Both the position numbers and the translations under genes were made by a program. From positions 1 through 35,950 of the forward strand of contig JADQBC010000025.1 of the NCBI GenBank assembly GCA_016903655.1: 35,950 nt of DNA. The letters run 5' to 3'. The notes under the pieces are model-generated. The model was not told where the DNA came from. It made no database searches and saw only the letters and a list, made by a program, of their open reading frames with translations. The stretch comes from Gomphosphaeria aponina SAG 52.96 = DSM 107014. Lineage in GTDB: Bacteria > Cyanobacteriota > Cyanobacteriia > Cyanobacteriales > Gomphosphaeriaceae. Shown in pieces: positions 16,034 to 25,551 of this stretch; within the stretch, counting starts at the first letter, position 1, and every line of letters begins with the position of its first letter.

Positions 16034-18801
16034 ATACCAGAAAAGCTCGGAGAATACTGCTGATAATTTTGTCAGCCCTTTTCGGACTAAGTATTTCAGT
16101 TTGGTCAGCTTCTCAAGTAGCAGCGCAACTTCCTGTAGTCGAGTCACAACAGTTAGCTCAGACACAGACAGCTTTAAAACTGGCAAAACAAGGACAACAA
16201 TACTATGAAAAGCGGCAATTTGACCAGGCGATCGCCCTCTGGGACCAAGCAGCAGTAGCATATCAACAAGCAGGAGATGAAGAAGGTCAACTTATTACCC
16301 TCATTAATAAATCCCAAGCATTAAAAGAATTAGGATTATATCCCACAGCTTGCAGCAATTTATTAGCCGCTTTTAAAGTAGAAAATCCTCAATGTAACAA
16401 CTTCTATGAGAACAACCCCATTTTTCAAGAACAATTAGCATCTTTCATCCTCATTCTTCAAGAAAAAAAAGAACCCTTATCTTTAAATCAAGTCATTGGT
16501 TTGCGTAGTCTCGGTGATGTATTAAACAGATTAGGAGTTTTAGAACAATCCCAAGCAATATTAACAATTAGCTTATCAGCAGCAAGCGGCACTCCAGAAG
16601 AAGGAGCTATTCTCCTCAGTTTAGGGAACACCCAAAGAGCAATAGCCAACCAAACAAGAGACCGTTGGGACTACGAACAGGTCAATAAAATTATCGACCA
16701 ACAAGCTCCAGCAATGGCGCTCCAACCCTATCAACAAGCATTTAACTACTATCAACGCGCAGAAAAATTAAATTATGGGTCAATAACTACCCAGGTACAA
16801 AGCCAAATTAATTATTACACCCTCCTCTGGGATATTCAGCAGTGGTGGAATGAACAAGGAAATAAACGCATAGCATCGGGAAAAAGAACCAATGAACAAA
16901 TAGTAGTTACAAGAGCAGAAAAATTTTTAGCCGCCCTCAACTCTGAACTAATAAAAGAACTAGAAAAACAGCAAAAGCAACTAGAAGGAAAGATCAATAA
17001 ATTACCTCAAAGCAGGGAAAATATTTATGCTCGCATTAACTTAGCCCAGACATTAATTCAACAGGGAAAAATTGAACAAGTTCAACCCTTATTAACAACC
17101 GCCCTGGAAGCAGCTCACACATTAGGAGACAAACAAGCCGAAAGTTACGCTCTCGGGTATTTGGGAAATATAAAAGACAAACAAGGGCAATTGCCAGAAG
17201 CAACCCAACTCACACAAAAAGCACTCAACCTCGCCCAAGAGCAACAGTTAAATGGAGATGCGCGGGAAGTAACCTATTTGTGGCAATCCCAATTAGGGAG
17301 ATTACTCAGAAAACAGGGAGACACCAAAGGAGCGATCGCCTCATATACAGCCGCCTTCAACACCCTCGAGTCACTCCGTACTGACTTAAACAACAACAAT
17401 AAAGATGTGCAGTTCAACTTCAGAGATGAAGTCAAACCCGTTTATTTAGAATTAGCCGACTTACTCTTAAGTGCAGAATTAACCGACGCAGAAATTCAAT
17501 CATTAGGATTTTTCGACCTGAAAACCAACGTAGAGAAACAAGAAAACCAGGGACAAAAACAACAAAAAACACCCACCAATCAACGCTTAGAAATGGCAAG
17601 AACAGTAGTAGAATCTCTACAAATAGCAGAACTAGATAACTTCTTTCAAGACCCATGTTCAGAAGTATTAAATCAAGAAATTCAGATTGAAGAAATCGAC
17701 ACCCAAGCCGTAGTTATCTATCCGATTATTTTTCCAGAAAGATTAGACCTAATTGTTTCTTTTCCAGGAAAACCCCTCAACCGTTTTACCATCAACATTC
17801 CCGAAACTCAAGTAAATAACACACTAGAAACACTTTATGACTATTTAGACAACCCAACAGTGAGTGACTCCGCCAGAAATTTAATTCTATATACCCTCAA
17901 CCCAAGTCCAGAAGAATTAAGAGCAAACCTTCAGAAACTCTTGCCAATTTTTGCCCAATTATATGACTGGTTTGTCCAGCCTTTAGCCACAGAATTAACC
18001 CCAGAAATAGAAACATTAGTTTTCGTGCTCAACGGCCCATTACAAAGAGTCCCCATGGCTGCCCTTTATCATGGAAAATATCTCATCGAAGATTATAACA
18101 TTGCCATAGTTCCCAGTCTCAAACTATTAGATACCCGCGCCATAGAAAAGCAACAAATTCGCATATTAGCAGCAGGAGTAAGCGAAGCCATCAAAATAGA
18201 AGGCAGACAAACATTTCCCCCACTGGTTAATGTACCCCAGGAATTAGAAGGAATTATGACAACTTTTCCCAATTCCCAACAGCTACTCAATGAAACCTTT
18301 ACCCAAAAAACCCTTGGCAGTGAGATTCAAACTAATAACTTTCCTGTAATTCATTTAGCCACTCACGGTTTATTTAGTTCCCAACCAGAGAACAACTTTA
18401 TTATTACAGGAGATGGGAAAACCATTAGTATTGAAGCATTGAGTAACTTATTGAGTACGGTAGAAGGTGAAACTCCAGAACTGTTGGTATTAAGTGCTTG
18501 CGAAACAGCAACAGGTGACGAAAGAGCAGTATTAGGGCTAGCAGGAGTAGCTGTCCGTTCAGGTTCTCGTAGTACGCTAGCCAGTCTCTGGTCAGTGGGA
18601 GACGCTTCCACCGCTACCCTCATGGGAGAATTTTACGGAGAGTTAAGGAAACCTGAAGTCAAAAAAGTACAAGCACTCAGAAGTGCCCAACTATCTTTAA
18701 TGGAGTCTTTAAAAGTTGGGGAAAAATTACCAGAACTGCAAGATCTACCCCCTCATCCTTATTACTGGGCACCCTATATTTTAGTAGGCAACTGGCAATA
18801 A
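15979..18801 (+). CDS. CHAT-domain protease with TPR repeats
   Basis: The protein has about 940 residues. A signal or anchor helix (RILLIILSALFGLSISVWSAS) is followed by TPR-type helical repeats (LAKQGQQYYEKRQFDQAIALW; LGDKQAESYALGYLGNIKDKQGQLPEAT; a third near QGDTKGAIASYTAAFNTL). The C-terminal CHAT domain (Caspase HetF Associated with TPRs) is a caspase/separase-clan cysteine protease. The catalytic dyad is visible: His796 in IHLATHGLF and Cys841 in VLSACETATGDERAV, numbered from ATG 15979. The start overlaps the TpsB gene by 55 bp in another frame. A TTG at 15937 would extend it, and the true start is uncertain because no strong ribosome binding site is seen. Co-translation with TpsB suggests secretion or outer-membrane work. 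A terminator follows. Confidence 0.9.
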   Translation: MARQRILFSNRIQLPTILNTRKARRILLIILSALFGLSISVWSASQVAAQLPVVESQQLAQTQTALKLAKQGQQYYEKRQFDQAIALWDQAAVAYQQAGDEEGQLITLINKSQALKELGLYPTACSNLLAAFKVENPQCNNFYENNPIFQEQLASFILILQEKKEPLSLNQVIGLRSLGDVLNRLGVLEQSQAILTISLSAASGTPEEGAILLSLGNTQRAIANQTRDRWDYEQVNKIIDQQAPAMALQPYQQAFNYYQRAEKLNYGSITTQVQSQINYYTLLWDIQQWWNEQGNKRIASGKRTNEQIVVTRAEKFLAALNSELIKELEKQQKQLEGKINKLPQSRENIYARINLAQTLIQQGKIEQVQPLLTTALEAAHTLGDKQAESYALGYLGNIKDKQGQLPEATQLTQKALNLAQEQQLNGDAREVTYLWQSQLGRLLRKQGDTKGAIASYTAAFNTLESLRTDLNNNNKDVQFNFRDEVKPVYLELADLLLSAELTDAEIQSLGFFDLKTNVEKQENQGQKQQKTPTNQRLEMARTVVESLQIAELDNFFQDPCSEVLNQEIQIEEIDTQAVVIYPIIFPERLDLIVSFPGKPLNRFTINIPETQVNNTLETLYDYLDNPTVSDSARNLILYTLNPSPEELRANLQKLLPIFAQLYDWFVQPLATELTPEIETLVFVLNGPLQRVPMAALYHGKYLIEDYNIAIVPSLKLLDTRAIEKQQIRILAAGVSEAIKIEGRQTFPPLVNVPQELEGIMTTFPNSQQLLNETFTQKTLGSEIQTNNFPVIHLATHGLFSSQPENNFIITGDGKTISIEALSNLLSTVEGETPELLVLSACETATGDERAVLGLAGVAVRSGSRSTLASLWSVGDASTATLMGEFYGELRKPEVKKVQALRSAQLSLMESLKVGEKLPELQDLPPHPYYWAPYILVGNWQ

Positions 18802-18808
18802 CCACTCC

Positions 18809-18836
18809 AAGGGGTTTGGTATCCCAAACCCTTTTT
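18809..18836 (+). terminator. Rho-independent terminator of the TpsB-CHAT operon
   Basis: GGGTTTGG (18812-18819) pairs with CCAAACCC (18824-18831). The stem extends by one G-U and two A-U pairs, the loop is 4 bases, and TTTTTG follows. It starts 8 bases after the CHAT stop codon and lies just past the end of the convergent PEP-CTERM gene. Confidence 0.85.
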
Positions 18837-18842
18837 GTTTGC

Positions 18843-19442
18843 TTATTTTCTCCTCCTCAAAACAGCAAACCCAATAACCACAACCGAACCCAGCATAGTC
18901 GAAGGTTCAGGAATCGTCTTTTTAGCCACAGCATTGTCAACATTAATAGTGCCAAAATCTCCCGTTAAACTTCCATCAAGCTTGAGAAGATCTTGGGAAG
19001 CGATCCACTCAGGAGCATCCATAATGTTAGTAGGTACATCATCAAAATGGAACAAAGCTCCTGTTAATACACTCGGATCAATCCCCACATTGTAACCAAG
19101 CTCCAACTCAGCTGAAGTGGTGTTTTGATTCACAACAGAAAAAATTAAACTGCCAGGATAGCCTTCCGCCGAAGAGATAAAAGGTTGGTTATCCAGATCC
19201 AAGGTAAAACTAATGAGCTCAAGAATACCAATTTGATCATCGAGTAGCAGATCCATTTTAGCTTCTGGGTCATATTCAAATTCTCCAGAAAATACACGAT
19301 CATCTTCTAAACTGCCCAACAAATCGAATTTAACAATCTCGCTTGCAGCAGCAGCAACAGTAAAATTCAAAGCCCCCAAAGTTGCCAAGAATAACTTAAA
19401 TAAGTTACTCGATTGATGCTGAAAAACCATCAAATTATTCAT
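18843..19442 (-). CDS. PEP-CTERM sorting domain protein
   Basis: The 199-residue secreted protein has a signal sequence (LFKLFLATLGALNFTVAAAAS) and a central region of predicted beta strands with many Asp/Glu residues. The C-terminal sorting tail is classical: the PEP motif in TIPEPST, a hydrophobic helix (MLGSVVVIGFAVL) and a basic end (RRRK). Such tails are recognised by exosortase, here encoded at 9370-10233, with release to the cell surface or biofilm matrix. The middle domain is not one I can name; the segment ALFHFDDVPTNIMDAPEWIAS is distinctive. It is convergent with the CHAT gene, separated by a terminator. Confidence 0.92.
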   Translation of the reverse strand: MNNLMVFQHQSSNLFKLFLATLGALNFTVAAAASEIVKFDLLGSLEDDRVFSGEFEYDPEAKMDLLLDDQIGILELISFTLDLDNQPFISSAEGYPGSLIFSVVNQNTTSAELELGYNVGIDPSVLTGALFHFDDVPTNIMDAPEWIASQDLLKLDGSLTGDFGTINVDNAVAKKTIPEPSTMLGSVVVIGFAVLRRRK

Positions 19443-19592
19443 AATTCTGCTGATTTTAGGTAGAAATTATTCTACCATATTACCTTAATTTAAAAATCAC
19501 TGCTCCACTTTCTACCTTTTTTCGCTCTTCTCTACATAAATCATTATCGCCATAATGCTTTATGTACTTACTTTTTTTCAAAGATTTTTGTA

Positions 19593-19646
19593 ATTTAAAA
19601 GCGATCGCCCTGGGGGAAAAAGGAGAACAGGCGATCGCTTTTAAAT
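19593..19646. repeat. 17-bp perfect inverted repeat with HIP1 octamer in each arm
   Basis: ATTTAAAAGCGATCGCC (19593-19609) and GGCGATCGCTTTTAAAT (19630-19646) are perfect reverse complements around a 20-base spacer. It begins 4 bases past the stop codon of the minus-strand gene at 19651-20943, where a terminator would lie, but no clear T-run follows on that strand. Each arm contains the HIP1 palindrome GCGATCGC. Confidence 0.8.
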
Positions 19647-19650
19647 CTGC

Positions 19651-20943
19651 CTAAGACTCTAAACGCCGCTGCCATTCCGCATCAATTTTATCTGCCCTTT
19701 TAATGTCCTGCTCTAGTAAATCAGTCTCAGTAGAATAAGTAATATCTTCATCCCCAATTACTTTTTGAGCAGCAAATTGACTCGCATATTCAATTTTCTG
19801 CTGTAACCTTGCATCAGCCCGATTCAATAAAAGAGAACATTTCTCCCTTTGTTGATTCCGCAATTTTATCTTCCCATTGCGCCACTTAATCCAGAAATAA
19901 CGTATTAAAGGCACAAGCAAAAAAGCTATACCATAACCTAATAAAAGCCAGTAAATCCCATCCACAAAAGCAACTAAACCTCCCAATTGCTCTCCTATTT
20001 CTCCCTTCAATAAAGACCCCAAAACTAAAGCCAGAATAATATTAACTGCCCCCAAGCCACTAGCCAGCATAATTTGCCCACTTCCTGCTTGACTAAACTG
20101 CCATAATTGTTCTCGCAAATAGGAAGATACAGGTTGGCTTTTCCGCTCTAATGCTGTTACTTGTAACTCGGGAAAGTAATAAATAATTTCCCCAGCCGCT
20201 GAAACTTCGGGATAACCATTAAAACGAATTAACACTGGCAAAATATAATCCTCATCCTCACTTCTATCTGCTTCAATCCTATCTAAATAAGGAGCAATTT
20301 GTTCTGCCACAACTGCCCCCCGATTATTTCTAATTACAGTTCCTATTTCTTGCCAGCGACGCTCTTCTAAATCTGGATTAGGCAGACCATCACCAAAGAG
20401 AAAAGAAAAGACTGCTTCCAGAAAATTCATCTTACTTCTTTCACCAGAATTTACTCTTCTTGAGGTATTATTATACCCATTAAAGCCAAAAAAGTAGAAA
20501 AAATCTGAGAAATTAAACCAGAAAAAACCTCTACCACCTCTGCTAGAATTTCTCCCACCGCCGCCCTCTCCTTCATTATCAGAACTCATCGCCAGCAAAA
20601 TCATAGTAATAGCGATCGCCATTAAAATTATGGAAGCAATCAGAACAATCCCGAAAGAAATGCGAATCAAGAAAAATACAACTTTCCAGACTTTTTCCCC
20701 CCATTCTTGAAATGCCAATCGCCAATATTTATTGCGGAGAATAGTGCGAAAATTTTTAGGAAAGAGATAAACAATATCTCCCGACTCTGCTACTTGTAAA
20801 TGTCCACCTGCATCAGATGCTAGTGCTAACAATTCTCGTTGTGCTAAATTAATCTCTAGTCCTGCATTGGCAGCAACATCACCCACTGTCACGCGGTAGT
20901 TTAGTTTTTCTACGGACTTCATAATCTCTGGTTGGGGAGTCAT
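19651..20943 (-). CDS. Conserved cyanobacterial/plastid membrane protein (At5g03900-like)
   Basis: The 430-residue protein has two similar halves. Each carries a small winged-helix-like segment ending in an aromatic pattern: TVGDVAANAGLEINLAQREL...GDIVYLFPKNF near residues 18-66 and AEQIAPYLDRI...GEIIYYFPEL near 210-255. Each is followed by membrane helices (about 85-120 and 290-350). A Gly/Ser/Phe-rich linker (GRGFFWFNFSDFFYFFGFNGYN) lies between. It resembles proteins shared by cyanobacteria and chloroplasts, such as Arabidopsis At5g03900, whose database label mentions Fe-S biogenesis on thin evidence. That match is from memory. No catalytic residues are recognised. It is divergent from the DUF1400 gene. 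Confidence 0.75.
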   Translation of the reverse strand: MTPQPEIMKSVEKLNYRVTVGDVAANAGLEINLAQRELLALASDAGGHLQVAESGDIVYLFPKNFRTILRNKYWRLAFQEWGEKVWKVVFFLIRISFGIVLIASIILMAIAITMILLAMSSDNEGEGGGGRNSSRGGRGFFWFNFSDFFYFFGFNGYNNTSRRVNSGERSKMNFLEAVFSFLFGDGLPNPDLEERRWQEIGTVIRNNRGAVVAEQIAPYLDRIEADRSEDEDYILPVLIRFNGYPEVSAAGEIIYYFPELQVTALERKSQPVSSYLREQLWQFSQAGSGQIMLASGLGAVNIILALVLGSLLKGEIGEQLGGLVAFVDGIYWLLLGYGIAFLLVPLIRYFWIKWRNGKIKLRNQQREKCSLLLNRADARLQQKIEYASQFAAQKVIGDEDITYSTETDLLEQDIKRADKIDAEWQRRLES

Positions 20944-21060
20944 TTTCTCTTCCTCAATTAAATCCCTTCTTCTTCCAGTATAATTCTCTTCTTTAAGCGG
21001 TCTGAGGAACTTTTCTCTGATTGTCCAATCATTGAAGGAGAAAAACCTCCTTGAGCTTAA

Positions 21061-21582
21061 ATGTCACACAAAATATATTTACTGCCTTTTCTCATGTTTG
21101 TAGGGATTTTTTTCTCTGGAATACGGGTAAATGCAGCAGAATGGGTTGTGCTTAAATATGGTTTGCTCTTTGAGCATATTTCTGTACCAGAACTTAGCAC
21201 CTTTGCCGAAACTGGGGAGCTTTCTGCCTCATTGCGGGCATATTTAAGAATGGTTAATAAACAACCCAATGAGTTGCGCGAAGTCCTGACAAAGGAAATC
21301 GAAGTAGATCCTATTATTTTAGCTAAAGTTTTAAATAGCTTACCTGGGGAAATCTTGCTCGCTCAAGTGAGTGAAGTAATTAGGACTCCCACACACAGAG
21401 CGAGTCGGGAGTCCTTAAGGGGAGCGTTAGTTACTTCTGCTTTACCTGATGGAAATATAAGGTTGATTGAGGTGTTAGAAAATTATCCCACACCAGCGGT
21501 TTATGTAGAAGGCGATCGGCTTGTTGAAATTTACAACAGTCTTAACCTTGTTCTTGGGTTGCTCCCAACCATCACTTTATAG
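21061..21582 (+). CDS. Stand-alone DUF1400-domain secreted protein
   Basis: The 173-residue protein has a signal peptide (MSHKIYLLPFLMFVGIFFSG, cleaved near VNA-AEW) and then a DUF1400 domain, recognisable from AEWVVLKYGLLFEHISVPELSTFAETGELS, the LRAYLRM segment, EVDPIILAKVLNSLPGE and VLENYPTPAVYVEGDRLVEIYN. In cyanobacteria this domain usually precedes a large alpha/beta-hydrolase domain. Here the protein stops after DUF1400, so either this is a natural short form or the hydrolase part was lost. Its function is unknown. It is convergent with the small gene that ends at 21586. Confidence 0.8.
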   Translation: MSHKIYLLPFLMFVGIFFSGIRVNAAEWVVLKYGLLFEHISVPELSTFAETGELSASLRAYLRMVNKQPNELREVLTKEIEVDPIILAKVLNSLPGEILLAQVSEVIRTPTHRASRESLRGALVTSALPDGNIRLIEVLENYPTPAVYVEGDRLVEIYNSLNLVLGLLPTITL

Positions 21583-21585
21583 CAA

Positions 21586-21780
21586 TTAATAAGCCAGAGT
21601 TGCCAGAGTTTCCCGCAGGTAAAGACGCACCTGGTATTCCATACTCTCTGGTTGCAGTTGAGGGTCAATATGTTCTTGTTGCCAGCGTTTAAATCCAGAA
21701 CTCAAAGCGATCGCCCCTTTTAAACTCTCCCAAACTTCCCGCTCATTTTCTAACACTGGTGAAATCGTCGAATTTGCCAT
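21586..21780 (-). CDS. Small conserved cyanobacterial protein
   Basis: From ATG 21780 it encodes 64 residues (MANSTISPVLENEREVWESL...). The C-terminal segment MEYQVRLYLRETLATLAY and the middle SSGFKRWQQEH look like a small conserved protein often seen in cyanobacterial genomes; this is recalled, not searched. The frame extends upstream to 21837, but that part is very basic and out of family, while GAGAAA lies a suitable distance before 21780. It is downstream of infB on the same strand, 134 bp away. No function can be given. Confidence 0.65.
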   Translation of the reverse strand: MANSTISPVLENEREVWESLKGAIALSSGFKRWQQEHIDPQLQPESMEYQVRLYLRETLATLAY

Positions 21781-21861
21781 AGCTTGTTTTCTCAATCTAC
21801 TTTTTCTTCCCTTAACATAGCCTGGTTTTCCCCTCACATTATGCAGTCTATTACACCGTTA

Positions 21862-21900
21862 ATGGTTAATGGTTAATTGTTCATATTAACCATTAACCAT
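21862..21900. repeat. 15-bp perfect inverted repeat made of heptamer units, downstream of infB
   Basis: ATGGTTAATGGTTAA (21862-21876) is complementary to TTAACCATTAACCAT (21886-21900) with a 9-base loop. Each arm is two GGTTAAT-type heptamers, so the hairpin arose from inverted short tandem repeats. It could serve as a transcript end for infB, though no T-run follows. Confidence 0.7.
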
Positions 21901-21913
21901 CAAAGTTTACCTA

Positions 21914-24880
21914 CTACTTAGGGGACAAGGTACGACGTTTGAGCACCATTTCATAGCACTCAATACTATCTCCTTCTTGCCAGGCATTAAACTTAGGAGT
22001 ACCGATCCCGCATTCGTAACCAGCATTTACTTCCCGAGCATCCTCTTTTATCCGTTTCAGAGAATCTAGTGGGCCCGAGTACAGCAGTTCACCTTTACGG
22101 CGGACACGAACGAGGCGGTTACGAACCATTTTCCCTGACTGGACATAGCAACCTGCCACAGCGCCACGACCTATATTAAATACAGCTCGCACTTCAGCCA
22201 CACCCAGGCTTTCTTCCACCTCTTCTGGATCAAGCAGACCTTCCATTGCTCCATGAATATCATCAAGTAGCTTATAGATTACTGCATAATCTCGTATATC
22301 TACCCCTTCTTGATCAGCTTCTGCTCTTGCGCCATTTCCTATTGTCGTATTAAATCCTATAATCACTGCGCCACTTGCTGCTGCTAAGTCAACATCTGTC
22401 TCAGTTATGTCACCTGGAGCTGCCAACAGGACCCGAATTTGCACCTCATTTTGGGGCAATTCCTTGATCGCTCCCAGAATTGCTTCTAGAGATCCTTGAA
22501 CATCAGCTTTAAGGATTAAATTCAGTTCTTTCAGTTCACCTGCTTGAGCCTGAGCCGAAAGATTACCTAATGTTACCCTCCTCGATGACATTGCCTGTTG
22601 CAAGCGAGACTGGCGTTTAGCCTCAGCTCGTTGTTCGGCTAGAGAGCGGGCATCTTTTTCATTGTCAAAGACATCAAATTCATCTCCCGCTGCGGGAACA
22701 TCACCTAAACCCAACACTTCCACCGCAAAAGACGGGCCTGCTGCCTCCACCTTATCCCCGCGATCATCAATCATGGCGCGGATTTTACCTAATACAGCTC
22801 CTGCGACAATAATATCTCCTACTCGCAAAGTCCCATTTTGTACTAGCAGAGTTGCCACAGGGCCTTTTGTGCGATCAAGGTTAGCTTCGATCACCGTACC
22901 TTTAGCCGCCCGATCAGGATTAGCATAAAGGTCTTCCACTTCTGCCACCAGGAGAATCATTTCTAGGAGAGTATCCAGGTTTTCTCCTTTCAGGGCGCTC
23001 ACAGGAACCATAATTGTTTCCCCACCCCATTCTTCAGCGACTAAGTTTAATTCCATCAGCTCTTGTTTGATCCGATCTGGATTTGCTTCTGGTTTATCTA
23101 CTTTGTTGATGGCTACCACAATTGGCACTTCAGCCGCTCTTGCGTGACTAATCGCTTCTCTTGTTTGCGGTTGCACTCCATCATCTGCTGCTACTACTAA
23201 TACTGCAATATCAGTTACTCTGGTTCCCCTTGCTCGCATTGCCGTAAAAGCTTCGTGACCTGGTGTATCCAGAAAAACCACCTGCTCTGTACTTCCGTTA
23301 TGGCTCACATCCACGTGATAAGCACCTATGTGCTGTGTTATACCTCCCGCTTCTCCTTGTGCTACTTTGGTTTTTCTAATGGAATCTAGAAGGGTTGTTT
23401 TCCCGTGATCCACGTGTCCCATTATTGTTACTACGGGCGGACGACGCTGCAGATGTTCTAAATCTTGCTCATCGAGAATTTCTGTGGTTTTTGTCGCTGC
23501 GGCTGTTTCTTCTTTTGATTCCACACTCACCCCTAATTCCGATGCCACCAGCCGAGCTGTTTCCACTTCCAGGGTTTGGGTAATATTAACTGGAATCCCT
23601 TTAAAAAAGAGATTTTTGATAATTTCTGTTTCTGGTACTTCCAGTAATTCTGACAGTTCTCTTACCGTCAAATTTTCTGACAAAATGATCGTTGTTGGTC
23701 GTTCTTTAACACCTTTTTTCTCACGACGTTCTGATTTACTCCGTGTTTGGCCTCCTTCAGTTTTTGGCGTTGGTTTTTTCGTTTTGTTAGCTTCAGCAGG
23801 TGGCTTATTAACACCTAAAGGTTTAGGCGGCCGTGCCAAAGAAAGAGTCATCATTGCTGGAGTTAAAAGTTCATCATCCTCCAATATTTCTTCAATATCA
23901 TCTTCTTCATCGATAACTAAAGGTCTTCGCTTGCTTAATTTTGATGATTTAGTTGATTTAGATTTTCCTTCTTGTTGCTCAACATCCTCCTCTTCATCCC
24001 ATTTCTTCTTCGCCTTTGAAGGATGAGTTGGTCGCTTTAATTTTGGTTTTGCTTGCTTTTCTTTTGTTAGGTCATTGAGATCATCTACCTCAAACTCATC
24101 ATCTTCTCTAACCTGATCCCCTTTTACGAGGGTCTCCTCTTCCTCTTTTGGCTGAATTTCTTTTGCCGCTTTTGGTCTTTCAGGTCTTTTCGGTTTAGGC
24201 TGATCTCGATCATCTTGTTTTTTAGCAGTGGGTTTTTTTACCTCTTTGTCTGATTCCTTTGGACTCTTAGGAGCTTGTTTTATTTTCTCCTGCTCTTGTT
24301 CTTGTCCTGTAACTTCAACTATCTCTGATTTTTTTACTGGTTTTGTAACTTGTTTTTTATCCGCTGGTTTTGGTCTGGCGGGAGGGTTCAGCAATGATTT
24401 TTTTTCTTCGTCTCCTTTCTCCTCTATTATTGTTTCTGCCTTATTTTCCACTAATTTAGTTGGTTTTGTCGGCTCTTTCAGTTTTGGTAGTTCTGGACTA
24501 CGGACACTTATGATTGACTCATGCTTTAGTTTGGCTTTTTGCCCTGGTGTTACTGGACGATCTGGTGGTCCGATCAGGGCTGGTGTCGTCTCCTTGCTTG
24601 AATTGCTAAGATCAGGATGTTTATGATGAATTGCTAAGATTTGCTGTTTGCGCTGCCCTTCACTGCCATTTTCTGCCCCGACTGTGAGCGCTGCCCCTTT
24701 TCCCACTTGGGTGGGAGTATATTTTTCTGCTGCTGCTCGAATGCGCTCTGCTTGAGATTCTGTTATTGTACTACTGTGACTTTTTACCGTAATGTTTATT
24801 TGTTCACAAATATCTAAGATGTCTTTGTTCTCTAGATTCAAGTCTTTTGATAACTCGTAAATTCTTACTTTTCCGTTCAT
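21914..24880 (-). CDS. infB: Translation initiation factor IF-2
   Basis: The 988-residue GTPase brings initiator tRNA to the 30S subunit and promotes 50S joining. It has an IF2_N segment ([24 protein letters not shown]), a long Lys/Glu/Pro-rich linker (about 60-390), a second IF2_N ([22 protein letters not shown]), then the G domain. G motifs are GHVDHGKT (about 488-495), [10 protein letters not shown], and NKVDKPEA. Domains II to IV follow, ending in [25 protein letters not shown]. The starting ATG is the family start. The linker is longer than in E. coli, as is usual in cyanobacteria. It closes the rimP-nusA-ylxR-infB cluster. Confidence 0.97.
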   Translation of the reverse strand: MNGKVRIYELSKDLNLENKDILDICEQINITVKSHSSTITESQAERIRAAAEKYTPTQVGKGAALTVGAENGSEGQRKQQILAIHHKHPDLSNSSKETTPALIGPPDRPVTPGQKAKLKHESIISVRSPELPKLKEPTKPTKLVENKAETIIEEKGDEEKKSLLNPPARPKPADKKQVTKPVKKSEIVEVTGQEQEQEKIKQAPKSPKESDKEVKKPTAKKQDDRDQPKPKRPERPKAAKEIQPKEEEETLVKGDQVREDDEFEVDDLNDLTKEKQAKPKLKRPTHPSKAKKKWDEEEDVEQQEGKSKSTKSSKLSKRRPLVIDEEDDIEEILEDDELLTPAMMTLSLARPPKPLGVNKPPAEANKTKKPTPKTEGGQTRSKSERREKKGVKERPTTIILSENLTVRELSELLEVPETEIIKNLFFKGIPVNITQTLEVETARLVASELGVSVESKEETAAATKTTEILDEQDLEHLQRRPPVVTIMGHVDHGKTTLLDSIRKTKVAQGEAGGITQHIGAYHVDVSHNGSTEQVVFLDTPGHEAFTAMRARGTRVTDIAVLVVAADDGVQPQTREAISHARAAEVPIVVAINKVDKPEANPDRIKQELMELNLVAEEWGGETIMVPVSALKGENLDTLLEMILLVAEVEDLYANPDRAAKGTVIEANLDRTKGPVATLLVQNGTLRVGDIIVAGAVLGKIRAMIDDRGDKVEAAGPSFAVEVLGLGDVPAAGDEFDVFDNEKDARSLAEQRAEAKRQSRLQQAMSSRRVTLGNLSAQAQAGELKELNLILKADVQGSLEAILGAIKELPQNEVQIRVLLAAPGDITETDVDLAAASGAVIIGFNTTIGNGARAEADQEGVDIRDYAVIYKLLDDIHGAMEGLLDPEEVEESLGVAEVRAVFNIGRGAVAGCYVQSGKMVRNRLVRVRRKGELLYSGPLDSLKRIKEDAREVNAGYECGIGTPKFNAWQEGDSIECYEMVLKRRTLSPK

Positions 24881-25124
24881 CCACTATCCCCCTACGTTTT
24901 TTCCTCAATTGTCGGTATTTTTCTTTCCACAATTTTACTCAAAACTCAAACAAATGAGTTCTCATTGCTAATTTTTCTAGGATCCCATGTTCCTTCCTCA
25001 TTGTATAAGTTCCCTTGCGGTAGCTCTTTTGATGGTGCGGCACGGCGATCGCCTCAAATTCCCTCCTCACAATTATTTTCTCTGTTCCAGATTACTATTT
25101 TTCTTTGTTTTTTCAAGTATTTTT

Positions 25125-25406
25125 TTATTTTATGTCTCTTGGTATAGTTTCTGTTTTTGAGTCTGATAAACGTTCCCACAGGCGCTGATATATCTGTTCT
25201 GGTACAATTGTTTTCAAACTCCGCCCTAGTTTATTTTTCTGCCGCGCCCTCTGCAGACAACTTTCTTGCGGACAAATATATGCTGAACGTCCCATCCCTC
25301 GATCTAATTCTACCTGTCCTGATGGATGGAGTTTTACTAGCCGCCAAAATGAATCTTTGGGCGCAATTTGGCGGCAACTTATACAACGTCGGTAATTTTG
25401 CTTCAT
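25125..25406 (-). CDS. ylxR: YlxR family RNA-binding protein (DUF448)
   Basis: The roughly 93-residue protein begins MKQNYRRCISCRQIAPKDSF with the YlxR signature, followed by GRSAYICPQESCLQRARQKNKLGRSL. YlxR proteins are small RNA- or nucleoid-binding proteins encoded between nusA and infB in many bacteria. ATG 25406 matches family starts; an ATG eight codons upstream (25430) is also possible, and neither has a strong ribosome binding site. No ylxQ (L7Ae-like) gene is present in the 244-bp gap to infB, which appears to hold no gene. Confidence 0.9.
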   Translation of the reverse strand: MKQNYRRCISCRQIAPKDSFWRLVKLHPSGQVELDRGMGRSAYICPQESCLQRARQKNKLGRSLKTIVPEQIYQRLWERLSDSKTETIPRDIK

Positions 25407-25551
25407 GATGGCTTTTTCTTTTTTCTCCATTATGATAGCTTATTACTTTTTGTATTTTTAGCTCCACGAAAGTGAGCCCTGTTTTTCAGCTTCCCTGTAA
25501 GTCTCTATGATTCTCCTTGTCTCGATGAGTCCAATTTCAATGCGCCTTAGC

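Noticed and set aside
23484-24026. Long plus-strand frames opposite infB
   Set aside because: They are Ser/Phe-rich antisense shadows of the Lys/Glu-rich IF-2 linker.
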